Assembly: GCF_000143415.4 (NCBI RefSeq)
Contig: NW_003314388.1
Span: forward strand, 1-64,000
Origin: Selaginella moellendorffii
Lineage: Eukaryota > Streptophyta > Lycopodiopsida > Selaginellales > Selaginellaceae
Reading direction: 5' to 3'
DNA: 64,000 nucleotides
Shown: piece after piece, positions 1-11,150 of the stretch
Layout: every line of letters begins with the position of its first letter
How positions within the stretch are numbered: position 1 is the stretch's first letter
Program-made: the position numbers and the translations under genes
The notes under the pieces: model-generated
The model's input: the letters and a program-made list of their open reading frames with translations, nothing else
Told to the model about the DNA's origin: nothing
Database searches by the model: none

Positions 1-679
1 GGAACCCGCTCTAAGCCCATGGCTAGAGCACCCAAGGGCAGAAGGCGAGGAGAGTACCCAGGTGGCTCGCGTAAGGCCACGGTGTTCCAAAATGTTGTCC
101 CCAAGGCCCAGACTGTGGAAAGGAAGAGGAGCAGTCCTCTGGGGTAGTGACCAAGGACACAGTCGTGTGGTGAGGAAGTCCCAGAGGACCGTGGGACTTA
201 GTGGTCGGGCCTGTGGGTCTCGATCCAGTGGCAGTGTTGGCAAACACGGCCAGGGGCAGAAAGGGACTTAGTGGGGACTGACAGAGGGATATTGGGGAAG
301 GAAATTCCCCAGGTCTGTGGGCATCCTAAGGATGCTAAGGAGTGGATCTAGGATGACCACTCGTGGACAGATGGCCCAGTCTTGGAGAGACGGGATTGTG
401 ATGCAAGTGGTATTGGACCACTAGTGCAGCAAAGGTGAATGGGCATGGCCTTAGCGTAACGGGCCGAGATGTCAGTGGTACCTTTGGGTGTCGGTCTTGG
501 GACCGGACACGTGGAGCACTTGGACCAGGTGCAAGTGTTGAGTGGCATGGATGCCATTCTTGGGGCTAGCAAGCCCCAAGTCCTGAATTGGACTGATGGA
601 AGTTGTGAATGAGACTCCTCCAAGTGGTCGGAGGTGTGGTTAAGTGACTAAAGTAGAATGGAAAATTTAGTCGCTTACA
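1..679. other. No recognisable gene; flank left of the retroelement
   Basis: Only short open frames on both strands, none resembling a known family. The stretch ends abruptly where similarity to the downstream LTR begins at 680. The first roughly 207 bases expected at the start of the 5' LTR are missing here, so this DNA has replaced or displaced the beginning of that LTR. Confidence 0.5.
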
Positions 680-1630
680 CATACTTGGCCCGGCTTTTTA
701 GTTCTCTTTTGCTCTGTCTTGCACTGGCTTGACAAGAACCCTCGTGTATTGAGATTGGTCCCTCAATATCGCTGGATGATAGCTTACCGTGTCTGCCAAA
801 CACCCTCGCTATCATGCCCTTTGTGTTAGTCTCATTTTGGTCCCAAATGCTATTTATGGAAAGTGTCTAGATTTGCTCATTTGGCATATCTACGGAATGT
901 AGAGATCGGCCTGAACACAATGGTGTTCGTCCCGTGTCCAAATTCGCAATCTAAGGACATTCCATATTTAGTAAGTTTCGAGCTTGTCCCAGAGACTAAC
1001 TCCTGATACTAAGGGAGGCTTGGGGTGAAAGCCCAAAGCGTGTGTTCCTCAAGGGGGGGGGGGGGGGGGGGGGGGGGTTCCGGTTCCAAATGTATAGTAG
1101 GGATAGTGGGTAGGTCGGGCATGGCCGACCAACCTGAGGCATAGTCTAGCTCCCGCTTGCGTGCCTGTCCTTGTTCTGCGTCCGGCTTGGGTCTAAGCCC
1201 AAGTTCCATTCCATGCTAGCTGGTGGAGTACCCATACTCTCATGTTAGGCCACCGGTATGCCGAAATAGCGCCAGACTCCGTTTGGCTCCGTTTTGCGTG
1301 CTGGTCCTGGCATTGGGATGCTGGTTGCTTCAGGACTGTTCCAAGTCGCTCCAGGCCCCTGCCCCTTCGCTCCTTGGGCTTTATGCTCGGGAGTTGCTCC
1401 ATGGTCCGGTTCCATCACTCCTTGGCTCCATACTTGGGAGTTTGGCACCGTTCCTTCGTTCAGTGGCCCAAGGCCCTGAACCTCGGGTTCCTATGGACAC
1501 GTGGCATGGACACGTGGCATGTGACACGTGGCATCTGTCACGTGGCACAAAGAGGGTTTAAGTTCCGCTTCATGGTGTTATCCTATGGTAAATCACCATA
1601 GGATAAAGGGTCAAAACCACGTGTGCTACA
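680..1630 (+). repeat. 5' LTR (left end missing)
   Basis: Matches 6829-7755 almost base for base, with scattered substitutions and a longer G tract. It ends in CA immediately before the primer-binding site. Compared with the 3' copy it lacks the first 207 bases. It holds a 25-base run of G at 1053-1077 and four CACGTG cores near its 3' end. Confidence 0.8.
1498..1544 (+). promoter_or_regulatory. Tandem G-box array in the 5' LTR (four CACGTG cores)
   Basis: CACGTG occurs at 1498, 1511, 1525 and 1539, within a degenerate 13-14 base tandem unit (GACACGTGGCAT type). ACGTGGC cores are classic plant bZIP/bHLH (ABRE/G-box) sites. The same array in the 3' LTR has one unit fewer. A role as an LTR enhancer is inferred. 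Confidence 0.6.
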
Positions 1631-1632
1631 TT

Positions 1633-1644
1633 TGGTATTAGAGG
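1633..1644 (+). other. Primer-binding site, initiator tRNA-Met type
   Basis: TGGTATTAGAG, two bases after the 5' LTR end, differs at one position from the usual plant element site TGGTATCAGAG, which is complementary to the 3' end of initiator tRNA-Met. It fixes the LTR end and the element's orientation. Confidence 0.75.
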
Positions 1645-4600
1645 GTGAGTCTCAGCGAGTACTATTCAATGAGATTGGGCAACTAGTCTCGTTGCATATG
1701 CAGAGATGAAAACGATGATCCGAGTGGGTACACGTTTTGGGTGCAAAAGACTTCGCAATTGTTCCTTGGGTATGGATTTGGTTACCTTTCGTTCTAGATT
1801 ATATGAGCTTGCTCTTGGGCTCATAGGATGGATTTGAGGTGTACCATTTTGCACGAGTTTTCGCTTGGGCTCGTGAGTGAGGCACATTAGCAACTCGAGG
1901 TTACACTTTGAGTTGGCAGGATTAATGTTAGCCTATCGGTGGTTCCATGAGTTGTTCCATGTACCGTGGGTGAAAGCAAACCTCCCTGGGTTTGCTATGA
2001 GTGGCATATAGGCTGGTCCGTAGCTGTTTAGCACGGCACTAGTGGATCCTTCCTAGGCATGATTATAAGTGGATCAATTAAGACTATAAGGGATTAGTCT
2101 ATTGGTTCAAATAGTCATGGCCGTGCTCTCTTATAAACTTTTCTTCGATTGAACTGAAGGCAGTGCGAAAGCAAGTTTGAGGTTTGGTCAAAGATGAGAC
2201 CGAAAAGAGAGTCATCGGGGATGGAGGATCAAATACGTAAATCATTTTCTCTTCTCGGAGAGATGATTTGCAACGAGGTGTTAACTCATTACTTGTGTTC
2301 ACATCATGCAATCAAGAGTCCCTATCTTGATGCATGTTGGAGATGGTGGTTTTACAATGGTGAGTTGTGGGATGGATAGCGGTGAAGCGCTAAACCATTT
2401 TGTCTAAGCTTGCTATTGGAAGACTTAGGTTGCAATGCTCTATTCTTTTTCGAGAAACCTTGCTATTGCTCCTTGAGTAGCTTGGTGTTGGATTAGTTTT
2501 GAGTTTGGTCGGAAAGAGAGTGGCATAAGCTTGTCCATGTTGTGAACAAAAGTTAGTGGTGTTGGGTGTTGTAAATCTCTATTGATAGAGTGTGGCATTT
2601 ATGTTGCATTTTGTCGAATTGAGTTAGCACTTGATATTCACATAAACCTTTGTAGTAGTGACATGGGCATTTTTCATAGTGTTGCTTGATTGATGATCAA
2701 GTCATTGTGATTTATATCATATCCATGTGATAATAAGCACTGTGTTTACGAAGTTGCTTGGGTAAATGATGATCAACCCCAAAGTGGTTGATGGAGAAGC
2801 TAGTCTACTTGCATGAAGTAGCATTGTGGTAGCTTTAACTGGATTCTCGGAGATGGTCCATTATGCTAAGCTTAAGTTGGTACCTTGTTTCCTTGAGTTT
2901 GCCTGTTAGGTGATGGAAAGGGTTGTAGCATTCATTTGCTATAGCTTGTCGGTTGATCCGTTAGCACTTGGAGTAGATTGTTGGATGGAGAAGATGTGTA
3001 GTTGGGGCATTGACATCACTAGCACTTGTGTTAGTGGAAGTGGCATTGTTATTTCAAGTGATGAGGAATTTTCTTTGGACCTTGATTTTTCCATGTCATT
3101 TTTCTTGTTAGTGTTTTGGCTTCACATTGGATCTTGAAGGTGATTGAAGAAGAGTGTTAGTGCAATATGGATATCCGAAGATGTGGTCTTCGTGATCAAG
3201 CCTTGGATGTTCATTTTGCATTTTGCGGATGTCGGAATTGGATATCGAAAATATGGGCAAAAAGATGTTCGATGCTTAAGCATATTATGGATCATAAGAA
3301 TCTGTGTTGAGGTGAACCTATGTGAAGTTGTTTGTAGGAGGAAGTTGGTTGAGTCTTGAAAGTTTGCAATCCTGGACTAAGAGTCATTCTTTCTCTAGGA
3401 TGGAAATTTTCCACAAATTTTCTTAGACTTCCCCAATGGCTGATCTGTTGATCACTTTGCTGAAAACCATTCTATTTTTCGTAAGCCAGTACAAACTAGT
3501 GAAGGGGTTCGAGTTAACCTTGGTTAACTTAGACCTTAGTATATAGTTTGTATGATGCGACCCGAAAGGGATGCTGACTTTTGGGGCTAAAGCAATTGAG
3601 TTGGATAGAGTCTGGAGTTAGTGTAGAAAAGTGGCCGTTGCACTTTTCTCAGAAAGGTGACCCTTGTACCTTTCTTTTGTAGCGTTGTGCTTGGTGGCAG
3701 GTTGCACCTTGCATTACGTTAGACTCTATGAGAGTAGTGAGCTCTCACTGATCTTGACTTGGTCTTGGTGGCCCTGCGCCTTGGCTGAGGATGGTGATGT
3801 CCAATTTAGTTGTTTGAGGTTGCGATGTTGGTACCCATACTATAGCTTTGTCTATGAGGAGGTTGTGTACCAATATGAGTCCATCTCATGGTCTTCACTT
3901 TAGTTTCGACTGAGTGTTGATCATGCATAGCTAGCCTCTTCAAGGCATGCTCAAAGCTAAGTGGCTAAATGTTTTAGTGAGTTTATTGCGGTTGAGTTGG
4001 ATTCGAGTGGTCATTTAGTTTGTGCTTGTCTATGAACTCTTATCTCATACCTGGGGTATTATGTTCATGTTGGACAAGTATATAACTTGATGACAAGAGT
4101 TGGTGTTTAGGTCTTGTGAAGGCAAGTTGAGGAGTGAGTGTTAGTTGCTTTGCGACTAGTGATTGCTTGTTGACTTCGTCAAGGACTGTTGACACTTGCT
4201 TTGCTCAATGATGATTCAGCAGTGATGGGCTTGCTTTATCGAATGGTGTTGCGGAGGATCGTGTCGTTAGACTTACATGAGTTTTTCATGTTGATATATC
4301 GACTCTACCTCTGTCGATATCATTGGGTTACATCTAGTCCGTAGTGTTGGATTTCATTGAGTCTTGGACGTGGTGATTCACTCCTTGATGATGTGTTATC
4401 TGAAACTGAGTTTTGCTGAAGGATTGGTCTCGGATACTAGGTATAGTATCTTCGAATTTGGTTAGCTTGGTTGCTGGAAAGCTCCGAGTGGTGATTCACT
4501 CGTGCTTTCTTCTAGCTTTGTTTTGGTGTTGATAGCATTGAAGTGATGCCCTATCGTTGACATTGTTGGTATTGAGATTCAAGTGAAATGAGATGTCTCT

Positions 4601-6605
4601 CTGTAGGATTGATATTGAGTTTTATTAGTTCTGATAAAAATAGTGTTGATGATTTAGCTTTAGCTTTGTGTTGTTGGCATTCATGCATTTGCTAGTTAGC
4701 AACTATATTGACGTTCAAATGAATTAAGTGGCAAGTTGAGTTAGTTGTGTTTTAGATGAGATTGTTTAGTAAGGGTTGAGCTTTAGCTTTTCCTTGAAAA
4801 GTGATTCAGTCGTGGACTATGCTAACTCTACAAGTGAAAGAGTTAGTGATCAATATTGGAAAGTTTGAATCCTTATTGGGTTTGAATTGGAATATATTGA
4901 TCATTGATGATTCCCCTTGTGCTTGTTACGATGTGAGCTATGTCTTGCTATAAATGGATTTATGGAGGATCGATTAGATGATCACTTGTTGAGCATAACT
5001 TCGTTATGCTTGGCTTTTGGATTGATGCAGATATGCTCTTCATTAGCTTTTGCATTATGAAGTTTAGCTTATGGATGTATTGAAGGGGATATTGTGGTTC
5101 TACCATGATTTCTTCTTTAGTATTGAAGTTAGTTCGTGCGAGACTTGTGATCATTGTTAGACAAGACTTGGCTATAAACTTTTTCAAACTTTTGGTCCTT
5201 TGAGTTTATTATGCTCATTGTTCCATTTGTTAGAAGTTGTTGGGGGGAAGGCATTTTTGGCTCTTTAGCTTCAATGTACAAATTAGTATTTGCATCTAGC
5301 AATCATTGGTGATGATTGACTATCATCTAGGATAATTGATTATCCTTATCAAAGGTTTTGCTTGATTATCGTTGATCTAGAATGATTTGCTATACTTCGG
5401 GATGGTGGATTCCTTCTTAGACGATGATTCTGCATATCTCTTTTTGATAAGATGATCGATGATCTTTCATGATGGTTAGTTATTCTTTTTTATGGCTTAT
5501 GGCTTTTCGCAATACCACATGTTCTTTGTGGTTTGCTCTGGATTGGTCTCTTGGGTTTGAGACATCAGTAGGATGTTGCTGACACTTGCTTAGGCAACTT
5601 GAGTTCCTTGGTGTTATTGGCTGGGATCTATCCGGATTGGCTAGTGCAATGGTTGATATGAATAAACGTTTGTTTGCTTTGCAACATTCATTTTGTTCTG
5701 TTGATTATTGCTCGAGTTAGTTCTCATAGATTAGGATGTTATTTCCTTCGGGTGATACATTCGCGAGCATTGTGCTTGTTAGTCAATGATACTTTGTGTT
5801 CTTTGAATTGTGTTTTGTGAGTTGTTTGGCATGCTATCTGCCATTTTTGGTAGTTAAGTTTTATCATTGAGTTTCCTTGATGATCTACTTGCTATTGAAT
5901 TTTGTTGGATGGTGATTCCTATGTTTATCAATTATGATGATCTTGGTGGTTCCTATACTGTAATACTAGTTTATCAGATAATACCTTACTTGGAATACTT
6001 TTGTGTTCTAATATAAGATTTATTCACTGATAATTCCGACTCTAAGATATCATTGTCTATGACTTTGATATTGTCCATCTATTGATCTTTGAGTTTGGGC
6101 CAGTAATAAGCAGACTGGCTTCGGCACTTCGTGTGCATGTTGAAATCTCTAGTCATGGGGTAGCTACTGTCGACTGGTCACATAACCCGCCTCTCTGTCG
6201 ATGTTCCTTATTCCGTTGAAAGGGCGTGACCGTGTAAACAACTCTAACTGCCTATTTACAGTAGTCTATCTAAACCTTACCGACGGGTTTGGTTTCTTTG
6301 CTTAGGAGGGTTAGGGCCTCTGGCTTCTCTCTCTATGTTCCTGCAGGCAAGGGCATATCACACTTTTGTAGCTGGGTGACCCCCAAAGCAGCAAGGGTGG
6401 CTGACTTCGTTGGTCATTTCCTTGTCGGCGACGGCTGGAAGGTGTCTGAGCTGGTAGCGCATCCGCGTTAGACAAAGAGGTTGCTCCCTAACTCATTTAA
6501 GTTGGTGCATTTCTCATATAGTGTGAGTACCGTGTACTTTTTCTGGAGTTGTTTCCTTGGCGGTATTCTAGACTGGAGTATGCATCGACGAGGACGTCGA
6601 TCTTC
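1645..6605. other. Retroelement interior without recognisable coding sequence
   Basis: About 5 kb with stop codons in all frames. The longest frames (for example 2910-3137 and 3664-3903 on the plus strand) show no domain. Plus-strand composition is G/T-rich, unlike the host genes to the right. Confidence 0.55.
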
Positions 6606-6609
6606 CCCA

Positions 6610-6621
6610 AGGGGGGGAGAG
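6610..6621 (+). other. Polypurine tract before the 3' LTR
   Basis: An AAGGGGGGGAGAG-type purine run sits directly before TGTCGCGA, the expected TG start of the 3' LTR. This is the second-strand priming site of an LTR retroelement. Confidence 0.65.
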
Positions 6622-7755
6622 TGTCGCGAATGTGACTTCGGGTATCGAAAGATACTTGTCGACCAGTCCTTATGGACACTCTTTCCTTACTGCCATGACG
6701 GCAGGAGGTCGGTACTGCTGGTTCCCTTTATTGGCCCCTCTTGTTCAAGTGTTAGTAAACTGGACTTAGCATCTGTACTTGGCCGGATGAGCATAAGGAC
6801 GGAATTCCTAAGTGTCTATTTGGCCAAGCATACTTGGCCTGGCTTTTTAGTTCTCTTTTGCTCTGTCTTGCACTGGCTTGACAAGAACCCTTGCGTATTG
6901 AGATTGGTCCCTCAATATCGCTGGATGATAGCTTACCGTGTCTGCCAAACACCCTCGCTATCATGCCCTTTGTGTTAGTCTCATTTCGGTCCCAAATGCT
7001 ATTTATGGAAAGTGTCCAGATTTGCTCATTTGGCATATCTACGGAATGTAGAGATCGGCCTGAACACAATGGTGTTCGTCCCGTGTCCAAATTCACAATC
7101 TAAGGACATTCCATATTTAGTAAGTTTTGAGCCTTTCCCAGAGACTAACTCCTGATACTAAGGGAGGCTTGGGGTGAAAGCCCAAAGCGTGTGTTCCTCA
7201 AGGGGGGGGGGGCTGTGGGGGGTTCCAAATGTATAGTAGGGATAGTGGGTAGGTCGGGCATGGCCGACCAATCTGAGGCATAGTCTAGCTCCCGCTTGCG
7301 TGCCTGTCCTTGTTCTGCGTCCGGCTTGGGTCTAAGCCCAAGTTCCATTCCATGCTAGCTGGTGGAGTACCCATACTCTCACGTTAGGCCACCGGTATGC
7401 CGAAATAGCGCCAGACTCTGTTTGGCTCCGTTTTGCGTGCTGGTCCTGGCATTGGGATGCTGGTTGCTTCAGGACTGTTCCAAGTCGCTCCAGGCCCCTG
7501 CCCCTTCGCTCCTTGGGCTTTATGCTCGGGAGTTGCTCCATGGTCCGGTTCCATCACTCCTTGGCTCCACGCTTGGGAGTTTGGCACCGTTCCTTCGTTC
7601 AATGGCCCAAGGCCCTGAACCTCGGGTTCCTATGGACACGTGGCATGGACATGTGGCATCTGTCACGTGGCACAAAGAGGGTTTAGATTCCGCTTCGTGG
7701 TGTTATCCTATGGTAAATCACCATAAGATAAAGGGTCAAAACCACGTGCGCTACA
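6622..7755 (+). repeat. 3' LTR, complete (1,134 bp)
   Basis: Starts TGTCGCGA right after the purine tract and ends GCTACA. Bases 6829-7755 match the 5' LTR and the first 207 have no partner there. The G tract is short and interrupted (about 7203-7224). The G-box array has CACGTG at 7637 and 7664, with a mutated CATGTG at 7650 between them. Confidence 0.75.
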
Positions 7756-10267
7756 CACTCTCTCCGTGTTCATCGTCGGAGTCGTCGTCAGAACTGCTAT
7801 CAGAATCTGAGTTATCCATGTCGAGCTTGAACATCTTGAAGGGCTCTTGCTAGTTCGAGTTAAGTGGTGACATTGATGTGTGTTGCCGCTTCTCAGAGGG
7901 ATCGTCGGAGGCCTTGCATGTACCATTGGTAAAGTAAAGTTTCAGTGGCACTTTTGCCGCATTTGCTGGCATGTCGAGTGAAGGTTTGAGTGTAGTCATT
8001 GATGGATTGTCCGGACTTCTGCTTGAGTTTTTGGATCTTATGAAGTCATTGGCTTTGAGTGAGGGAAGACTTTAATCGGCCTACGAGCTTGAGTGCAAGG
8101 TTGTCAAAACTTGTATTTTGAGGAAGCGTTTGAGCCCATTCGTTGGCTCCCTTCCGAAGGGTACATTGGAAGTAGTATGGGAGTTTAGTCGTCTGGCTGT
8201 TGATGTGGATTGCTTCTTGGAACTGTTTGACATGTTTCTCAATGTCTTCTGACTTCAGACCATGAAATAGTGGATAGGAGACGTGTCTTCCAACGAGTAT
8301 GTTGGGGACGGCGGTAGCGACTACCATTTGCTGTTGGTAGTAATGTCGGTATTGTCAAGGTTTTTTTGTCAAGTTCTCACCCTGGAGTCCGAAGATGATT
8401 TGTAGCAAAGGGTTGTCGGGGTGGACAGCAAAGTCGGTGTAGGAGGAAGTTGGGGAATTGTTGTTGTTATTTAGTGGACTCTCCTCTGTTTTTTCTTCTG
8501 TGTTGGGACTGTTTTTGGGTGTGTCGTCGACATCGTCGTCGGCATTGGGTTGCTTGCCAATGTTGATTTCTGGAAGATGCTGCTCGAACTTGTTGTTGAC
8601 GTACTTGGCAGAGTTATGTTGTGTTGGTTGTGGTTGTTCTTCAAAATTGTCAAAGAGTTCTTCAAGCGTATAGTTGTGTGATGATTGTGGTTGCTGTTGA
8701 AGATTGTTGTCGTTGATGATTGGTTCGTCGACCTCGTTGTTGTTGGATGATTGTAGCTGTTCGGCAGCTCGGTGTGAGTTGTTGACCTATTCATCGAGTG
8801 CTTGACTATTGGACAATTCGGGTTGTTTGTCTTTACCACTGTTGACTAGGTATATTGGAGTGCGACTGTAGTGGGTGAAGTCGAGGAGTTGTCTTGTCGG
8901 TGCGTTGAAGTCAAAAGCGTGTTCGAAAGGTCTTGCTGATAGTGGGCTTCGGTAGATCTTAGACACAAATGTGGGATATATTGGTGTTGTGAAGATCGGT
9001 CAGTATGGCGAAAATGGTGCTAGTCTAGTGAAGTCTGTGAAGCCGGGTGGGAAACTTGGTCATTTGTCGTCACCGTAGATGGGGTTGGTGAATGTACCTT
9101 TGAAGTGGTTGTATGCTGCTTGAAAAATGTTTTGTTGCTCGGGTGTAGTTTGTGTCAACTGCTCGAATGTTTGGTCAAGCTCAGGCACTTCGGTGGGTGC
9201 CATCGAGGGTGTTGGTTCAGGCTCGGGCACTTCGGTGGGTGCCGTCAAGGGTGCTGCCAGTGGTGTGTCTAGTGGTGTTGTGTAGTTGTTGTATTTTTCG
9301 CAGATGTTCGAGATTGGTTCATTGGAGTTAGCTCGTGGTAACAATTCGTGTCGGATGTAATTCTCTCTCTTGGAGGGTTTGATAACTTGATTCAACTTCT
9401 CTTGGTCTTTCTTTCTCTTTGTTTCTAAATTCTTCAAATCTTTATCTAAACATTGGATAAGCCATTGTCAATCTTCTTCCGACTTGCTGGATGTTCTTCT
9501 TGGTTTTGGATATATGCATTCTTCTACTTGTTGTCAGTGTCAGATTTGCATCCGCAGTCGGTCATGCAGTTCTGGCAGAACTTCGGGAAAACTGGCAGCA
9601 AGTCAATTGTTGATAAAGTTGTTGTGAGTTTGTTCTTTCTTTTTGGTGCAAATGTCAACAGTGGTGCATGTTGGGTTGGGTTGTGTTCAGTCGAGGTATG
9701 TGGGGTTGAGTTTGTTGGTGCAGTATGCAGACTGGTCTTCCACTTGCTAGTGCCAAGATGGAGTTTAATGAAAAGTTTCGGATACTCAGGTTTTTCAGGA
9801 ATGATTTCTTCGATAATGTCATCGAGTTGTTCAAGTCCGGATTGGGCAATGGCGTGATTGGCGAGAGTTGTCGCGGCGAACGTGTTGACTTTGAACCGAG
9901 TTCAGACTGTCATTTCGGTGTTGAGCTGCTGACTCTGTCGGAGGGGTTGTCAAAAAATCAGTGGTGTGTGCTCAAGTTGTCCCTTGACGAGTTGTCCAAT
10001 AGCGGGTAACAGAGTGATGGGTTCGTCGTTGGTGTAGGTTCTGAGGATGTGCTTCAGGATTGGGAGTGGGTGCAAGAACTGGAATCACATCAGAGCGCTA
10101 GGATTACTGGGTTGATGCCTGTATGGAAGAGGGGTTCATTTCAGCAGCGGTGTCGATTTGTGTCGAGCGCGTTGGTTGAGTTCTCGAGCTTGGAGTGTGT
10201 GTTCTTGTGCTTGGAGTTGGAGTTGGCCAATGAAGTTGCCGAGGGTGTTTGCCGATGAAAGTGCTGG
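7756..10267 (-). pseudogene. Retrotransposon gag remnant, A/C-rich coding strand
   Basis: The minus-strand frame at 8046-8327 reads as a retrotransposon gag core, with an FHGLKSEDIEKHVKQFQEA segment followed by a WAQTLP stretch and a leucine-rich end, as in Ty3/gypsy capsid proteins. Other minus frames (9060-9437, 8471-8839, 9655-9849) encode low-complexity N/T/H/Q/P-rich protein. A frame at about 7755-7840 gives a short acidic Asp/Ser tail ending in a stop. Frames are broken by stops, so this is a decayed gag region. Downstream it abuts the 3' LTR of the other element, and upstream it is split by the TRIM and resumes to about 11150. Confidence 0.6.
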
Positions 10268-10462
10268 TGTAAGCTCCTGAGTTTTGGACTTCCCGGGAGG
10301 TCACCCAACCCAATACTATTCAAACCCAAGGACGCTTAACCCCAAATATCCCAAGACCCTTAACCGATTGGAAAAGGGGGTGCACTCTTCTTCATGGGCC
10401 CTTTCCCTCTATATTTGAACCCCATGGATCGTCTCTCAAGTCGTTCCCTTTGGTTGCTTACA
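10268..10462 (-). repeat. TRIM 3' LTR (195 bp)
   Basis: Near-identical to 10718-10912. The ends form an inverted repeat (TGTAAGC / GCTTACA). Confidence 0.88.
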
Positions 10463-10517
10463 ATCCACCATGCTTCCCTGCAAGTTCACGCCCTCGTGAA
10501 CGGAAGCTGAGAGCCGC

Positions 10518-10617
10518 AGCTCTCCCGAGAGCTCTGCTCTCTTGACACCCTACCGCTCGGGTCTCTCAGCTCTCCCGAGAGCTCTGCTCTCTTGACACCC
10601 TACCGCTCGGGTCGAGC
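10518..10617. repeat. 50-bp tandem duplication with hairpin inside the TRIM
   Basis: Two copies of a 50-bp unit, 10518-10567 and 10568-10617, identical except at the last few bases. Each copy carries AGCTCTC-CC-GAGAGCT, a 7-bp stem with a 2-base loop. Confidence 0.85.
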
Positions 10618-10717
10618 CTAGCGGGAGCAAACTGGACCAGCCAGATGTCAATCAACATGTGGTGTGAGTCCCCTAGCTAACCAACAGAGTCGGACCCGAG
10701 ACCTCTCTGATACCAAA

Positions 10718-10912
10718 TGTAAACTCTTGAGTTTTGGACTTCCCGGGAGGTCACCCAGCCCAGTACTATTCAAACCCAAGGACGCTTAACCCCAAATATC
10801 CCAAGACCCTTAACCGATTGGAAAAGGGGGTGCACTCTTCTTCATGGGCCCTTTCCCTCTATATTTAAACCCCATGGACCGTCTCTCAAGTCGTTCTCTT
10901 TGGTTGCTTACA
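10718..10912 (-). repeat. TRIM 5' LTR (195 bp)
   Basis: Its minus-strand 3' end touches the primer-binding site (about 10706-10717). It differs from the other LTR at a handful of bases, which suggests a fairly recent insertion. Confidence 0.88.
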
Positions 10913-11150
10913 GCTGGGTGATTGGAGTTTCTTGTCGAAAAGGGTTGTTGGTGTCCTTCATCGGTGATTGGACTTGGAAATCTTGAGAGAGAGCTTGGAG
11001 ATTTTTCAAAAATCTCCTTTGGAAAGCATCTAGCTCTACTGCATTGGGTAGCACTGTTGATCCATGTTGGTGGTGGCATTTTCTTGTTGAATTTGGGCTA
11101 ATTTTGGCGAGTTGGGTAGATTGCTTGATTGTTCTTACTATCTGTGCACA
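10913..11150 (-). pseudogene. Upstream part of the gag remnant beyond the TRIM
   Basis: The same A/C-rich minus strand resumes after the GCTGG duplication. No start codon or domain can be assigned. Confidence 0.35.

Larger units (their letters stand above)
680..7755 (+). mobile_element. LTR retrotransposon, non-coding interior (LARD-like), 5' LTR truncated
   Basis: Two directly repeated blocks (680-1630 and 6829-7755) are nearly identical and both end in GCTACA. The first is followed at once by a primer-binding site (TGGTATTAGAG) and the second LTR is preceded by a purine tract, so the element reads on the plus strand. The 4.99-kb interior (1631-6621) has no frame longer than about 80 residues and I see no gag, protease, reverse transcriptase or integrase motif. 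That fits a large retrotransposon derivative that moved using proteins made elsewhere, or an element decayed past recognition. The interior plus strand is visibly rich in G and T and poor in C. No target-site duplication can be read because the left end is lost. Confidence 0.75.
10268..10912 (-). mobile_element. TRIM: miniature LTR retrotransposon with 5-bp target duplication
   Basis: Two direct repeats of exactly 195 bp (10268-10462 and 10718-10912) begin TGTAAGC or TGTAAAC and end GCTTACA. They enclose 255 bp with no coding capacity. CTCTGATACCA, the reverse complement of the initiator tRNA-Met primer site TGGTATCAGAG, lies just left of the right repeat, so the element reads on the minus strand. 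GCTGG occurs on both sides (10263-10267 and 10913-10917) as a target-site duplication. It is inserted in the gag remnant, which continues on both sides. Confidence 0.9.

Noticed and set aside
1009-1209. Minus-strand frame with a run of prolines
   Set aside because: Produced by the G25 tract within the LTR and not a protein.
7362-7853. Plus-strand frame of 163 codons
   Set aside because: Runs across the 3' LTR end into other DNA. The LTR part also appears in the 5' LTR as a different frame, so it is chance.
10518-10617. CRISPR-like repeat
   Set aside because: Only two adjacent units without spacers, inside an LTR element of a plant nuclear genome.
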